Origin: Streptomyces sp. DG2A-72
Lineage (GTDB): Bacteria > Actinomycetota > Actinomycetes > Streptomycetales > Streptomycetaceae
NCBI RefSeq assembly: GCF_030499575.1
Contig: NZ_JASTLC010000001.1
Coordinates: forward strand, 5,666,001 to 5,730,000
DNA: 64,000 bases
Reading direction: 5' to 3'
Shown: positions 32,309 to 41,932 of the stretch, piece after piece
How the letters are laid out: every line of letters starts with the position of its first letter
Numbering within the stretch: the first letter of the stretch is position 1
Position numbers and translations under genes: made by a program
The notes under the pieces: generated by a model
What the model was told of the DNA's origin: nothing
Databases searched by the model: none
What the model saw: the letters and a program-made list of their open reading frames with translations, nothing else

Positions 32309-34597
32309 TCAGGGCCAGTTGCCCCCGTTGCCGTTTCCGTTGTTCCCGCCGTCCTGCCCCTGGAAGAGGTTCTCCGGGATGGAGAAGGAGGGCGTCGGTT
32401 CCGCGCCGCCGCCGTTTCCGCCGCCGATCAGGCCACCGATGAGGCCGCCGTTTTCGTCGCCGTTGTCGCCGTCTTCGTCACCGCGGCCGTTGCCGTTTCC
32501 GTCGCCGTCGCCGCGGTCCTCGTCGCCGTCCGGGATGTTGACGAGGTTGAAGTCGGGCGCTTCCTTGTTCGCCAGCGCGCCGGTCATCATGTCCCGCCAG
32601 ATGGGGCCGGGGACCTGACCACCGAACACCTTGTCGTGCCAGACGCCGCCGATGGTGATGTCGGACATCTGCCGGTCGTGCGCGGGGTCGCCGACCCAGA
32701 CGGCACCGGCCATGTTGGGCGTGTAGCCCACGAACCAGGCGGCGTAACGCTCGTCCGTCGTACCGGTCTTACCGGCGCTCGGCCGGCTGCCGAGTCCGGC
32801 CTGCGTACCCGTACCGTCCTCGACCACGCCTCGCAGCAGCGTGTTGATGGTGTCGGCCGTGGTCTCGGACATGGCGCGCGAGCAGGTCGACTTCGGGACG
32901 TCGAGCGACTTGGTCTGCCCGCCGATCCGCTGGCTGATGGACTCGATGGCGACCGGTGTGCAGTACATCCCGCGCGAGGCGAAGGTCGCGTAACCGGCGG
33001 CCATGGTCAGCGGGGACATCTCCTGGGTGCCGAGGGCGATCGCCGGACCCTGGTCCATCTTCGCGCCGTCCGCCCGCTCGACGCCCATCTTCTTGGCCAT
33101 CTCGACCACCGGGCAGGTGCCGACGTCGGCGATCATCTGCACAAAGTAAGTGTTGACGGACTTCGCCGTCGCTTCCTTCATAGAGTACGGGCCGACCTCG
33201 GACTCGTTCTCGTTGGTGAGCGTGACCGGCTTGGGCCCGTCGTTCCGGTAGACCTTGCCGCCGCACTGCTGGATCGGGCTCGGGTACTTCATCTCGTACG
33301 GCGCCGAGTACGTCTTCGTCGCGGGCATACCGCCCTCCAGCGCGGCCGCCGCCACGATCGGCTTGAACGTCGAACCGGGCTGATAGCCCGCGCCGCCCCC
33401 CATCGACCGGTCCACGGAGAGGTTGATCTGCGTCTCGTTCTTGCCGAAGCCGTACGGACGCGACTGGCCCATCGCCAGGATCTTGCCGGTGCCCGGCTCG
33501 ACGATGGTGGCGGCGGTCGCCACGTCGTCGGTCTTGTACACGTGCTCCTTGATCGACTGCTGGGCCGAATCCTGGGCCTGCGGGTCGAGCGTCGTACGGA
33601 TCGTCAGACCGCCCTGGTTCCAGACCTTCGCCCGGTCCTCCTTGGTCTTGCCGAAGGTCCGGTCGCTCAGGAACACCTCGCGCACGTAGTCGCAGAAGAA
33701 GCCGGCGCCCTTGACCGCCGTGATGCAGCCGTTCTTCGGCTTGCTGACCTTCAGCCCCAGCGGTGCCTCCTTGGCCTTGTCGGCCTCCGCCTGGGAGACG
33801 TCGCCGACCTCGACCATGCGCTGCAGCACGGTGTTGCGCCGCTTGGTGGCCTCGGCCTCGTCGTTGACCGGGTCGTACCGGCTGGGGGACTGGACGATGC
33901 CGGCGAGGAGGGCCGACTCCTGGAGGTTGAGGTCCTTGGCGGACTTGGAGAAGTACCGCTGTGCGGCCGCCTCGACGCCGTAGGCCTGCTGGCCGAAGAA
34001 CGTGATGTTCAGGTAGTTCTCGAGGATCTTCTTCTTGCCGAGCTCCTCCTCGACCTGGATCGCGTACTTCAGCTCCTTGATCTTGCGGCCGAGGGTCTGC
34101 TGGGTGGCCTGGGCGACCTTCGTCGGGTCGTCGCCGGCCTCCTCCACGAAGACGTTCTTCACATACTGCTGGGTGAGCGTGGACGCGCCCTCGGCGACTC
34201 CGCCGCTCTGCGCGTTCCGGTTCAGCGCGCGCAGGACGCCCTTCAGGTCGATCGCGCCGTGCTGGTAGAAGCGCGAGTCCTCGATGGCGACGATCGCCTT
34301 CTGCATGTACGGCGAGACGCTCTTGAGGTCGACCACCGTGCGGTCACGGGAGTAGACCGTGGCGATCTGGTCGCCCTTGGCATCGAGGATGGCGGTGCGC
34401 TGGCTCAGCGGTGGCTGCTTGAGGTTGGCCGGGATCTCGTCGAACCCCTCGACCGATCCCTTCGCGGCCAGCCCCAGCGCGCCGAACGCGGGCAGCGCGA
34501 TGCCGGCCAGCACGGCTCCCGCGAGCACACTGACACCGAGGAACTTTGCGGCCTCCTGCGTGGGCGACAGCCCACCACCCGAGCGCTTCTTTGGCAT
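32309..34597 (-). CDS. Class A penicillin-binding protein
   Basis: Bifunctional murein synthase of 762 residues in the cell membrane. One N-terminal membrane helix (FLGVSVLAGAVLAGIALPAFG); GT51 transglycosylase domain with catalytic Glu in EDSRFYQHGAID (about residue 104) and the conserved GASTLTQQYVKN; transpeptidase domain with S-x-x-K in GSTFKP (about 407), S-x-N in KSVNTYF, and KTGTT (about 609). The C-terminal tail is a low-complexity Gly/Asp/Asn-rich stretch, outside. Typical length for actinobacterial class A PBPs. Lies back to back with wblA across 530 bases. Confidence 0.93.
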   Translation of the reverse strand: MPKKRSGGGLSPTQEAAKFLGVSVLAGAVLAGIALPAFGALGLAAKGSVEGFDEIPANLKQPPLSQRTAILDAKGDQIATVYSRDRTVVDLKSVSPYMQKAIVAIEDSRFYQHGAIDLKGVLRALNRNAQSGGVAEGASTLTQQYVKNVFVEEAGDDPTKVAQATQQTLGRKIKELKYAIQVEEELGKKKILENYLNITFFGQQAYGVEAAAQRYFSKSAKDLNLQESALLAGIVQSPSRYDPVNDEAEATKRRNTVLQRMVEVGDVSQAEADKAKEAPLGLKVSKPKNGCITAVKGAGFFCDYVREVFLSDRTFGKTKEDRAKVWNQGGLTIRTTLDPQAQDSAQQSIKEHVYKTDDVATAATIVEPGTGKILAMGQSRPYGFGKNETQINLSVDRSMGGGAGYQPGSTFKPIVAAAALEGGMPATKTYSAPYEMKYPSPIQQCGGKVYRNDGPKPVTLTNENESEVGPYSMKEATAKSVNTYFVQMIADVGTCPVVEMAKKMGVERADGAKMDQGPAIALGTQEMSPLTMAAGYATFASRGMYCTPVAIESISQRIGGQTKSLDVPKSTCSRAMSETTADTINTLLRGVVEDGTGTQAGLGSRPSAGKTGTTDERYAAWFVGYTPNMAGAVWVGDPAHDRQMSDITIGGVWHDKVFGGQVPGPIWRDMMTGALANKEAPDFNLVNIPDGDEDRGDGDGNGNGRGDEDGDNGDENGGLIGGLIGGGNGGGAEPTPSFSIPENLFQGQDGGNNGNGNGGNWP

Positions 34598-35128
34598 GAG
34601 GGCAGCCTAATCCGTACTTGAGTCCGATCCGAGGGACCGGTGCGTCCCGAGAGGTTCGAACCCGTCACATACAGGGGTACACACAAGTGTCCCCAGCCCG
34701 TCCGCATCACGGCATGGCAACGCCGACCGCCTACCTTCTCATTCGCCGGACACGCCGACAGGCCTTGGCCTAAGCTGCTCTCAACTGTCACAGCAGTGAG
34801 GTCACGTATCAATACGTCCGGCGACCCCGAATCGTTCCGGAGGTAGCCCAACTTTTTGTGGGGCGCGTGCCCGAATCCGCCTTGTGTGTCACTCGGCGTC
34901 CGTTGTGACTCTGGAGAACTGTCCCGGTTTGCCGGGATAATCACGCATGTCGTCACCTCACTCCCCCGGGTGATCTGCCGCTTACCCATAGTCCGTTCGG
35001 GCCATTCAAGATTGGGCCCGCTGGGGGTGTTGCGCTGTGCCCACCTTCCGTAACGTCCTCAACTGGCGGCGGTGAATATGCCGCTGCCGCCGTGGGGGAG
35101 CCTCGATTCGGGAGAGGACGGCGCCGGT
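34598..35128. promoter_or_regulatory. Long non-coding region upstream of wblA
   Basis: About 530 bases between the divergent PBP and wblA genes, no convincing coding frame. Long leaders are usual upstream of developmental Wbl genes. No clear consensus -35/-10 was located. Confidence 0.5.
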
Positions 35129-35467
35129 ATGGGCTGGGTAACCGACTGGAGTGCGCAGGCGGCCTGCCGCACTACCGATCCGGATGAACTGTTCGTTCAA
35201 GGAGCAGCGCAGAACAGGGCCAAGGCGGTGTGCACCGGATGCCCGGTGCGGACCGAGTGCCTGGCCGACGCGCTGGACAACCGCGTCGAGTTCGGCGTGT
35301 GGGGAGGAATGACCGAGCGGGAGCGCCGCGCGCTGCTGCGCAGGCGACCCACCGTGACCTCTTGGCGCCGACTGCTGGAGACCGCGCGGACGGAGTACGA
35401 GCGGGGGGCCGGCATCCTGCCCCTCGACGACGACGAGGTGTACGAGAACTACGCGGCCGTGAGCTGA
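35129..35467 (+). CDS. wblA: WhiB-like iron-sulfur regulator WblA
   Basis: A 112-residue Wbl protein starting MGWVTDWSAQAACRTTDPDELF. Four cysteines that ligate a [4Fe-4S] cluster: ACRTT, then VCTGC, then TECLADAL. The turn motif GVWGGMTERERRAL is the Wbl signature that contacts sigma-A. WblA is a pleiotropic regulator of antibiotic production and development in Streptomyces and the counterpart of WhiB4. ATG 35129 fits the known N-terminus; a longer frame upstream exists but lacks similarity. Neighbouring order (class A PBP, wblA, ArsA-like pair, crp, nth) matches that around wblA in S. coelicolor. Confidence 0.92.
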   Translation: MGWVTDWSAQAACRTTDPDELFVQGAAQNRAKAVCTGCPVRTECLADALDNRVEFGVWGGMTERERRALLRRRPTVTSWRRLLETARTEYERGAGILPLDDDEVYENYAAVS

Positions 35468-35490
35468 GGCCACCCCTTCAGGGGTTTCCC

Positions 35491-36876
35491 TCAGTCACTG
35501 CTCGGTAGCTCCGGCCGGTTGGCCGCGAGCCGGTTCCCGATGTCCCGCAGCCCCGCGAGGTCGTGTACGTCGCCGGGCAGCGCGGCCACTTCGGCCATCG
35601 CCACCTCGGGGTGGAGTGCGGTGAAGCGATCACGCGTGCGCTGCTCGCGGAAGAGCAGCTGCATACGCTCGGCGTGCAGCCTCAACAGGCCTGCGGTGAG
35701 CTGGTCGACGGAGCGCTCCGGGTCCGGGTCGGCGGTATCGGCGGGGGAGCCTTCGGCCGGCGCTGGTGTTGCGGGAGCGGGAGATTCTGAACTGCCGTAC
35801 GGGTCGGGAGAGTTACGAAGTCCAGCTTTCCCGCCCTCCTGATCGACAATGCGGGGCTCTTCAAGATTTTCCGCGGCGGGGTCACCCACGGGATCGCCCA
35901 CGAGATCAAGATTCTCCGCGGCGGCGAGCGCCCGCTCGGCCGACAGCCGGGTGGCGCCGCTGCCGTGGACCCGGTTGAGCACCAGACCCGCCAGCGGCAT
36001 GTCCTCTGCGGCCAGCCGCTCCACGAAGTACGCCGCCTCCCGCAGCGCGTCCCGCTCGGGCGCCGCGACCACCAGGAACGCCGTCCCGGGCGCCTGCAGC
36101 AGCTTGTACGTCGCGTCCGCACGGGTACGGAAGCCGCCGAAGGTCGTGTCCATCGCAGCCACGAACGTCTGTACGTCCTTCAGAAGCTGTCCGCCGAGCA
36201 GCTTGCCGAGAGTGCCGGTCATCATCGACATGCCGACGTTCAGGAACTTCATCCCGGCGCGCCCGCCCAGCTTTGCCGGGGCCGTCAGGAGCCGGATCAG
36301 TCGGCCGTCCAGGAAGGAGCCGAGCCGCTTGGGCGCGTCCAGGAAGTCCAGCGCGGAACGGGACGGGGGCGTGTCGACGACGATCAGGTCCCACTCGTCC
36401 TTCGCCCGCAGCTGCCCCAGCTTCTCCATCGCCATGTACTCCTGCGTGCCCGCGAAGCCCGCCGAGAGCGACTGGTAGAAGGGGTTGCCCAGGATCGCTG
36501 CTGCCCGCTCGGGGTCCGCGTGCGCTTCGACGATCTCGTCGAAGGTGCGCTTCATGTCGAGCATCATGGCGTGCAACTCGCCCTCGCCGTCCACGCCCTT
36601 CACCCGGCGCGGGACGTTGTCGAGGGAGTCGATGCCCATGGACTGGGCGAGCCGGCGGGCCGGGTCGATGGTGAGGACGACCACCTTCCGGCCGCGCTCG
36701 GCGGCGCGCAGCCCCAGCGCCGCCGCCGTGGTCGTCTTGCCGACCCCGCCCGAGCCGCAGCACACCACGATGCGGGTCTCCGGATCGTCGATCAGCGGAT
36801 CGACGTCGAGCATGCGTGTGGGGGAGAGGTGGTGGCGGGCGGTGTCGTGCGTGTGGGCCGAGTGGTCCGGACTCAT
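35491..36876 (-). CDS. ArsA-like ATPase, second of pair
   Basis: A 461-residue soluble ATPase of the ArsA/GET3/MinD family. Deviant Walker A is CGSGGVGKTTTAAAL, then VVDTPPSRSALDF in the switch II position. The C-terminal ~120 residues contain an acidic/Pro/Ala-rich linker, then helices ending LPSSD. The ATG (36876) overlaps the stop of the other ATPase gene (ATGA), so they are co-translated and probably form a heterodimer. Actinobacterial ArsA pairs are not arsenic pumps; a role in protein targeting or cell-envelope functions is suspected. Confidence 0.85.
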   Translation of the reverse strand: MSPDHSAHTHDTARHHLSPTRMLDVDPLIDDPETRIVVCCGSGGVGKTTTAAALGLRAAERGRKVVVLTIDPARRLAQSMGIDSLDNVPRRVKGVDGEGELHAMMLDMKRTFDEIVEAHADPERAAAILGNPFYQSLSAGFAGTQEYMAMEKLGQLRAKDEWDLIVVDTPPSRSALDFLDAPKRLGSFLDGRLIRLLTAPAKLGGRAGMKFLNVGMSMMTGTLGKLLGGQLLKDVQTFVAAMDTTFGGFRTRADATYKLLQAPGTAFLVVAAPERDALREAAYFVERLAAEDMPLAGLVLNRVHGSGATRLSAERALAAAENLDLVGDPVGDPAAENLEEPRIVDQEGGKAGLRNSPDPYGSSESPAPATPAPAEGSPADTADPDPERSVDQLTAGLLRLHAERMQLLFREQRTRDRFTALHPEVAMAEVAALPGDVHDLAGLRDIGNRLAANRPELPSSD

Positions 36877-37850
36877 GACATCCCCTGTTCCCGCAACTCG
36901 GTGGCCAGTTCGTACAGGCCCGCCAGGTCCATGCCCTCGGCGAGCAGCGGCAGTTCGTGCAGCGGCAGGCCCAGCTCGCTCAGGACGGCCCGCTGTTCGT
37001 GCTCCAGCGCGTACCGCTCGGCGTACTCCTCGGCCTGCGCCAGCAGCGGATCGACCAGCTTCTCGGCGTTTCCGCCGCGCCGCGCGCCGCCGAGTCCGGC
37101 CGCGGACAGCGACCTGGCGACCGAGGTCCGCGGCACTGCTCGTACGAGATCCAGATCGGCCCCGTCCAGCACCTCGGGCCGCACCATGTTCACCATGATC
37201 CGCCCCACCGGCAGCCGCGCTCCCCGCAGCTCGGAGATCCCGTCCACGGTCTCCTGTACGGGCATCTCCTCGAGCAGCGTCACAAGGTGGACGGCTGTCT
37301 CCTTGGACTTCAGAACCCGCATCACGGCCTGCGCCTGATTGTGTATCGGGCCGATCTTCGCGAGCCCGGCCACCTCGTCGTTGACGTTCAGGAAGCGGGT
37401 GATGCGCCCGGTGGGCGGCGCGTCCATGACGACGTAGTCGTACACGAACCGCCCGGCCTTGTCCTTCCTGCGCACGGCCTCGCATGCCTTGCCGGTCAGG
37501 AGTACGTCCCTCAGGCCCGGCGCGATGGTGGTGGCGAAGTCGATGGCGCCGAGCTTCTTCAGGGCCCGGCCCGCGCCGCCCAGCTTGTAGAACATCTGGA
37601 GGTAGTCCAGCAGGGCCAGTTCGGGGTCGATGGCGAGTGCGTACACCTCCCCGCCCCCGGGAGCGACGGCGATCTTGCGCTCCTCGTAAGGCAGCGCCTC
37701 CGCCTCGAAGAGCTGTGCGATGCCCTGCCGACCCTCGACCTCGACGAGAAGCGTGCGCTTCCCCTCGGTGGCAAGGGCCAGCGCGAGTGCGGCGGCCACC
37801 GTGGTCTTACCGGTTCCGCCCTTGCCGCTGACGACCTGGAGCCTGCTCAC
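36873..37850 (-). CDS. ArsA-like ATPase, first of pair
   Basis: A 325-residue ATPase with Walker A SGKGGTGKTTVAAAL directly at the N-terminus (MSRLQVVSGKGG), IDPELALLDYLQM, and VMDAPPTGRITRFL as the switch II motif. GTG 37850 is chosen because the P-loop starts about 8 residues later, as usual; little ribosome site is seen, so the message may be leaderless or nearly so. Forms an operon with the second ArsA-like gene by 4-base overlap. Confidence 0.85.
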   Translation of the reverse strand: MSRLQVVSGKGGTGKTTVAAALALALATEGKRTLLVEVEGRQGIAQLFEAEALPYEERKIAVAPGGGEVYALAIDPELALLDYLQMFYKLGGAGRALKKLGAIDFATTIAPGLRDVLLTGKACEAVRRKDKAGRFVYDYVVMDAPPTGRITRFLNVNDEVAGLAKIGPIHNQAQAVMRVLKSKETAVHLVTLLEEMPVQETVDGISELRGARLPVGRIMVNMVRPEVLDGADLDLVRAVPRTSVARSLSAAGLGGARRGGNAEKLVDPLLAQAEEYAERYALEHEQRAVLSELGLPLHELPLLAEGMDLAGLYELATELREQGMS

Positions 37851-37945
37851 ATATTCGAGCCTAACCAAACGGCCACCGGAGTACGCCGGAGGCTGTGGAC
37901 AACGTGTGCGCGAGGCCTCGCGCGGCAGCGGATACAGTCGGCCCC

Positions 37946-38104
37946 ATGACCAAGTGGGAATACGCAACCGTGCCACTGCTCGTCCACGCCACGAAGCAGA
38001 TTCTGGACACCTGGGGCGAGGACGGCTGGGAGCTCGTCCAGGTCGTGCCCGGGCCGAACAACCCCGAGCAGCTGGTGGCCTACCTGAAGCGGGAGAAGCA
38101 GTGA
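37946..38104 (+). CDS. DUF4177 small protein
   Basis: A 52-residue protein (MTKWEYATVPLLVHATKQIL) of the DUF4177 family: a beta-alpha-beta unit with WGEDGWELVQVVP as signature. Function unknown. Divergent from the ArsA-like operon by about 95 bases, and its stop overlaps the GTG of the RidA gene, so both are one transcript. Confidence 0.85.
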   Translation: MTKWEYATVPLLVHATKQILDTWGEDGWELVQVVPGPNNPEQLVAYLKREKQ

Positions 38105-38565
38105 GCGCGGTCGAGACGAAGCTGGCCGAGCTCGGCCTGACCCTGCCGGAGGTCGTCCCGCCGCTCGCCGCGTACCAGCCGGCCGTGCGGAGCGGTGTGT
38201 ACGTCTACACCGCCGGCCAGCTCCCGATGGTGGACGGCAAGCTTCCGGTCACCGGCAAGGTGGGCGCCGAGGTCACGCCCGAGGAGGCCAAGGAGCTCGC
38301 CCGCACGTGCGCGCTGAACGCCCTCGCCGCGGTCAAGTCCGTCGTGGGTGACCTGGACCGCATCGCGCGCGTGGTGAAGGTCGTCGGCTTCGTCGCCTCG
38401 GCCCCGGACTTCACCGGCCAGCCGGGTGTCCTCAACGGCGCGAGCGAACTCCTGGGCGCGGTCCTGGGCGACAAGGGTGTGCACGCGCGCAGTGCGGTGG
38501 GCGTGGCGGTGCTGCCGCTGGACGCGCCGGTGGAGGTCGAGGTGCAGGTGGAGCTGGTGCCGTAA
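38101..38565 (+). CDS. RidA-family protein
   Basis: A 154-residue YjgF/YER057c/UK114 protein. Enamine/imine deaminases of this family remove reactive 2-aminoacrylate made by PLP enzymes. The signature is YVYTAGQLPMVDGKLPVTGKVG with EEAKELARTCALNALAAVK; the key Arg usually near the C-terminus is seen as VHARSAVGVAVLP. GTG 38101 overlaps the DUF4177 stop. Slightly longer than the 128-residue family norm owing to the N-terminal region. Confidence 0.87.
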   Translation: MSAVETKLAELGLTLPEVVPPLAAYQPAVRSGVYVYTAGQLPMVDGKLPVTGKVGAEVTPEEAKELARTCALNALAAVKSVVGDLDRIARVVKVVGFVASAPDFTGQPGVLNGASELLGAVLGDKGVHARSAVGVAVLPLDAPVEVEVQVELVP

Positions 38566-38616
38566 CGGCGCCGGGTACATCTCGAACATCAGCCCACCCC
38601 GGGATACCCTCCGCCC

Positions 38617-39483
38617 ATGGCAAACGGGCAGTGGTATCCCCAGGAGTGGCCGGCCCTGATCCGCGCCCTCGCGGAAGGGACCCTCACCCCGGTCACCCCG
38701 AGGCGCGCGGCCACCGTCATGCTCCTGAAGGACACCGACGCCGGCCCCGCCGTCCACATGCTGCGCAGACGCGCCTCCATGGCCTTCGCCGGAGGCGCGT
38801 ACGCGTATCCGGGCGGCGGTGTCGACCCGCGCGACGACGACCACCACATCCGCTGGGCGGGCCCCACGCGCGCGTGGTGGGCGGACAGACTCGGCGTCGA
38901 CGAGACGACGGCGGCCCAGGCGATCGTCTGCGCGGCGGTACGGGAGACGTACGAGGAGGCAGGCGTCCTTCTCGCCGGCCCCACCCCCGACTCGGTCGTC
39001 GGTGACACCACCGGCGACGACTGGGAGGCGGACCGTGCCGCCCTGGTCGCCCGGGATCTGTCCTTCGCCCAGTTCCTGGAGCGCCGTGGACTGGTCCTTC
39101 GCTCGGATCTGCTGGGCGCCTGGACCCGCTGGATCACCCCGGAGTTCGAACCCCGCCGCTATGACACCTGGTTCTTCGTGGCGGCCCTCCCCGAGGGCCA
39201 GCGCACCCGGAACGTCTCCACGGAGGCCGACCGCACGGTGTGGACAGCACCGGCCGACGCCGCCGCGTCGTACGACAAGGGCGAGCTGCTGATGATGCCG
39301 CCCACCATCGCGACCCTGCGTCAGCTGTCCCCGTACGCCACGGCCGCCGCGGCGCTCGCCGCCACCCCCGACCGTGACATGACCCCTGTCCTGGCCAAGG
39401 CCCGCCTCGAGGACGACGAGATCGTGCTGTCCTGGCCGGGCCACGACGAGTTCACGAAGCACATCCCCACAGGCGGGGCCTGA
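38617..39483 (+). CDS. NUDIX hydrolase
   Basis: A 288-residue protein. The Nudix box is read as a Gly after YAYPGG and AAVRETYEEAGVLL, with an insertion of about 40 residues between them. Such proteins (NUDT19-like group) hydrolyse CoA-type or nucleotide diphosphate substrates. A C-terminal region MPPTIATLRQLSPY is shared by close relatives. It is followed by an MBL-fold hydrolase gene on the same strand after 70 bases. Confidence 0.83.
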   Translation: MANGQWYPQEWPALIRALAEGTLTPVTPRRAATVMLLKDTDAGPAVHMLRRRASMAFAGGAYAYPGGGVDPRDDDHHIRWAGPTRAWWADRLGVDETTAAQAIVCAAVRETYEEAGVLLAGPTPDSVVGDTTGDDWEADRAALVARDLSFAQFLERRGLVLRSDLLGAWTRWITPEFEPRRYDTWFFVAALPEGQRTRNVSTEADRTVWTAPADAAASYDKGELLMMPPTIATLRQLSPYATAAAALAATPDRDMTPVLAKARLEDDEIVLSWPGHDEFTKHIPTGGA

Positions 39484-39554
39484 AGCATGACGCACGCCAC
39501 AGCCACTCGCATGAACCGGACCGCCGCCCCGTACGCCCCGGAGGATCCCCTCGT

Positions 39555-40385
39555 ATGACGGACGCAGCCGCCCTTCCCGGCCAGCCGAGGGGCGGGGTCC
39601 TCTCGGGCCCCGCCACCCCACGGGCCGTCAACGTCCTTGCGCCCAACGCCTCGGCGATGACCCTGGACGGCACCAACACGTGGATCCTGTCGGAGCCCGA
39701 CTCCGAACTGGCCGTGGTGATCGACCCGGGCCCACGGGACGAGAGCCACCTGCGCACCGTCCTCGACACCGCCGAGAAGGCCGGCAAGCGCATCTCCCTG
39801 ACCCTGCTGACACACGGTCACCCCGACCACGCCGAAGGCGCCGCCCGTTTCGCCGAACTGACGGGCACGAACGTGCGGGCCCTGGACCCGGCGCTGCGAC
39901 TGGGCGACGAGGGGCTGGCGGCCGGGGACGTGGTCACGGTCGGCGGCCTGGAGCTGAGGGTCGTACCGACGCCCGGGCACACCTCGGACTCCCTGTGCTT
40001 CCATCTCCCGGCCGATCGCGCGGTCGTGACCGGCGACACGATCCTGGGCCGCGGTACGACGGTCGTGGCGCACCCCGACGGCCGCCTGGGCGACTATCTG
40101 GACTCCCTGCGACGGCTCAGGTCCCTCACCGTCGACGACGGCGTCCACACCGTCCTGCCGGGCCATGGACCGGTCCTGGAGGACGCCCAGGGCGCCGTGG
40201 AGTTCTATCTCGCCCACCGTGCCCACCGTCTCGCCCAGATCGAGACGGCCGTGGAGGACGGCTACCGTACGCCGTCGGAGGTCGTCGCCCATGTGTACGC
40301 GGACGTGGACCGGTCCCTGTGGCCCGCGGCGGAGTTGTCGGTACGGGCACAGCTGGACTACCTGGAGGAGCACGGCCTCATCTAG
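39555..40385 (+). CDS. MBL-fold metallohydrolase
   Basis: A 276-residue beta-lactamase-fold hydrolase. Zinc-binding motif THGHPDHAEGA (H-x-H-x-DH), then TPGHTSDS (His), TGDTILGRG (Asp) and VLPGHGP (His). LACTB2/glyoxalase II-like group; the C-terminal helical domain ends YLEEHGLI. Substrate unknown. The stop overlaps the 3' end of the convergent nucleotidyltransferase gene by 4 bases. Confidence 0.88.
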   Translation: MTDAAALPGQPRGGVLSGPATPRAVNVLAPNASAMTLDGTNTWILSEPDSELAVVIDPGPRDESHLRTVLDTAEKAGKRISLTLLTHGHPDHAEGAARFAELTGTNVRALDPALRLGDEGLAAGDVVTVGGLELRVVPTPGHTSDSLCFHLPADRAVVTGDTILGRGTTVVAHPDGRLGDYLDSLRRLRSLTVDDGVHTVLPGHGPVLEDAQGAVEFYLAHRAHRLAQIETAVEDGYRTPSEVVAHVYADVDRSLWPAAELSVRAQLDYLEEHGLI

Positions 40386-41197
40386 GAGTGGGGCCGGGGC
40401 GCTTTGACGCCGTGCACGCGCGCGTACTCCTCGGCGAGCCACGGCCCGAGGTCCTCGACGTACGACACCAGGACTTCCCGCTCGCCGGTGGGCTCGTACC
40501 CGAGGACCGCGGCGGCCTGCATCTGCTCTCCGCGCGCGGGGTAGTACGCGGCGAACACCTCGGCCATCTCCGTCAGATCGCTGGTCCAGCCGTTCCAGCG
40601 GGGCATCACGAGCGTGAAGCCGGTGCGGACGAGGCGGCGGGACATGAAGCGTACGAGGGGCCGCCGGGCCTCGTCGGCCGCGGCGATCCGCTCGCGCCAG
40701 CTGGGGAGGAGCAGGGCGAGGTCACCGTTGGTCTCGCGGGCGAGCAGCGAGTCGGGCCGGTAGCGCGGCAGGTACTCGGCGAGATCCTCGCCGAGCAGCG
40801 GGGTGCACAGGCACGCGACGAACCACCCCAGGTCGTAGCGCTCCGGCTCGCTCAGCACCTGCGTCCGGCTGACCAGCAGGATCCCGACGCCGTCGACCTG
40901 CGGAAACTCCTTGTCGACCGCCTCACCCAGCGTCCGCGCCCCCTCCCGGTCCGCGTCACCTGGCTCCTCGCGCAGCACGGCGAGCAGGTCCAGATCACTG
41001 AGCCCCACGCGCGCGGTGCCCCGCGGAATCGACCCGTAGAGGTAGGCGCTGTCCAACCGCGCCCCGAAGAGATCCAGCACGCGGTCACGGGTGGCGGCGA
41101 CGACGGGACGGAAGGCGGGCGGGACTCGCCCGAGAGAGCCCTCACGTTCGATGAAGCCGAGGGAGTCGAGCCCTCTGCGGGGAGCGGCTGCGGCCAT
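40382..41197 (-). CDS. Nucleotidyltransferase-domain protein
   Basis: A 271-residue protein with YLYGSIPRGTARVGLSDLDLLAVL, the GS...D-x-D signature of the nucleotidyltransferase fold, near residues 50-75. The rest is helical, similar to aminoglycoside adenylyltransferase-like proteins of the core Streptomyces genome. Substrate unknown; not proof of resistance. It starts at ATG 41197 and lies between the MBL and crp genes. Confidence 0.8.
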   Translation of the reverse strand: MAAAAPRRGLDSLGFIEREGSLGRVPPAFRPVVAATRDRVLDLFGARLDSAYLYGSIPRGTARVGLSDLDLLAVLREEPGDADREGARTLGEAVDKEFPQVDGVGILLVSRTQVLSEPERYDLGWFVACLCTPLLGEDLAEYLPRYRPDSLLARETNGDLALLLPSWRERIAAADEARRPLVRFMSRRLVRTGFTLVMPRWNGWTSDLTEMAEVFAAYYPARGEQMQAAAVLGYEPTGEREVLVSYVEDLGPWLAEEYARVHGVKAPRPHS

Positions 41198-41257
41198 GGG
41201 GTCACTGTGCCCTGACGGAATCGCCGGGGCCGGGCGTCAACGTCGTCAACGGCGTGG

Positions 41258-41932
41258 CTACCGCGAGCGCTTGGCGAGCCGCTCCACGTCCAGCAGGATC
41301 ACCGCGCGAGCCTCGAGGCGGAGCCATCCGCGCTGGGCGAAGTCGGCGAGCGCCTTGTTGACCGTCTCGCGGGAGGCGCCGACCAGCTGGGCCAGCTCCT
41401 CCTGGGTGAGGTCGTGGACGACGTGGATGCCCTCCTCGGACTGCACGCCGAAGCGGCGGGAGAGGTCCAGCAGGGCGCGTGCGACACGGCCGGGGACGTC
41501 GGAGAAGACCAGGTTGGACATCTGGTCGTTGGTCTTGCGCAGCCGGCGGGCGACGGCGCGCAGCAGCGCGGTGGCCACCTCGGGGCGGACGTTCAGCCAG
41601 GGCTGGAGGTCGCCGTGGCCCAGGCCCAGCAGCTTGACCTCGGTCAGCGCGGTGGCGGTCGCCGTGCGCGGGCCCGGGTCGAAGAGCGACAGTTCGCCGA
41701 TGAGCTCGCCGGGGCCGACGACGGCCAGCATGTTCTCGCGGCCGTCGGGCGAGGTGCGGTGGAGCTTGACCTTGCCCTCGGTGACGACATAGAGCCGGTC
41801 GCCCGGGTCGCCCTCGTGGAACAGGGAGTCGCCACGTGCGAGGGTCACCTCACTCATGGAGGCGCGCAGCTCCGCGGACTGCTCGTCATCGAGCGCCGCG
41901 AAGAGCGGGTTGCGCCGCAGAACGTCGTCCAC
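41258..41932 (-). CDS. crp: Crp, cAMP-receptor protein family regulator
   Basis: A 224-residue transcription factor. The cyclic-nucleotide-binding beta-roll carries GELIGELSLFDPGPRTATATAL, the phosphate-binding cassette, then the long C-helix, then a winged HTH with THD-like TQEELAQLVGASRETVNKAL as recognition helix. GTG 41932 gives VDDVLRRNPLFAALDD and the usual length. Crp in Streptomyces controls germination and antibiotic production. Divergent from nth. Confidence 0.95.
   Translation of the reverse strand: MDDVLRRNPLFAALDDEQSAELRASMSEVTLARGDSLFHEGDPGDRLYVVTEGKVKLHRTSPDGRENMLAVVGPGELIGELSLFDPGPRTATATALTEVKLLGLGHGDLQPWLNVRPEVATALLRAVARRLRKTNDQMSNLVFSDVPGRVARALLDLSRRFGVQSEEGIHVVHDLTQEELAQLVGASRETVNKALADFAQRGWLRLEARAVILLDVERLAKRSR

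Noticed and set aside
32147..34621. Long open frame on the plus strand opposite the penicillin-binding protein gene
   Set aside because: It is a shadow of the GC-rich real gene: Arg/Leu/Val/Asp-rich without motifs, while the minus strand has all PBP catalytic boxes.
36873..37850. Arsenite-pump ATPase identity for the ArsA-like pair
   Set aside because: No arsenite metal-site cysteines or arsB neighbour; actinobacterial pairs of this type are not arsenic pumps.
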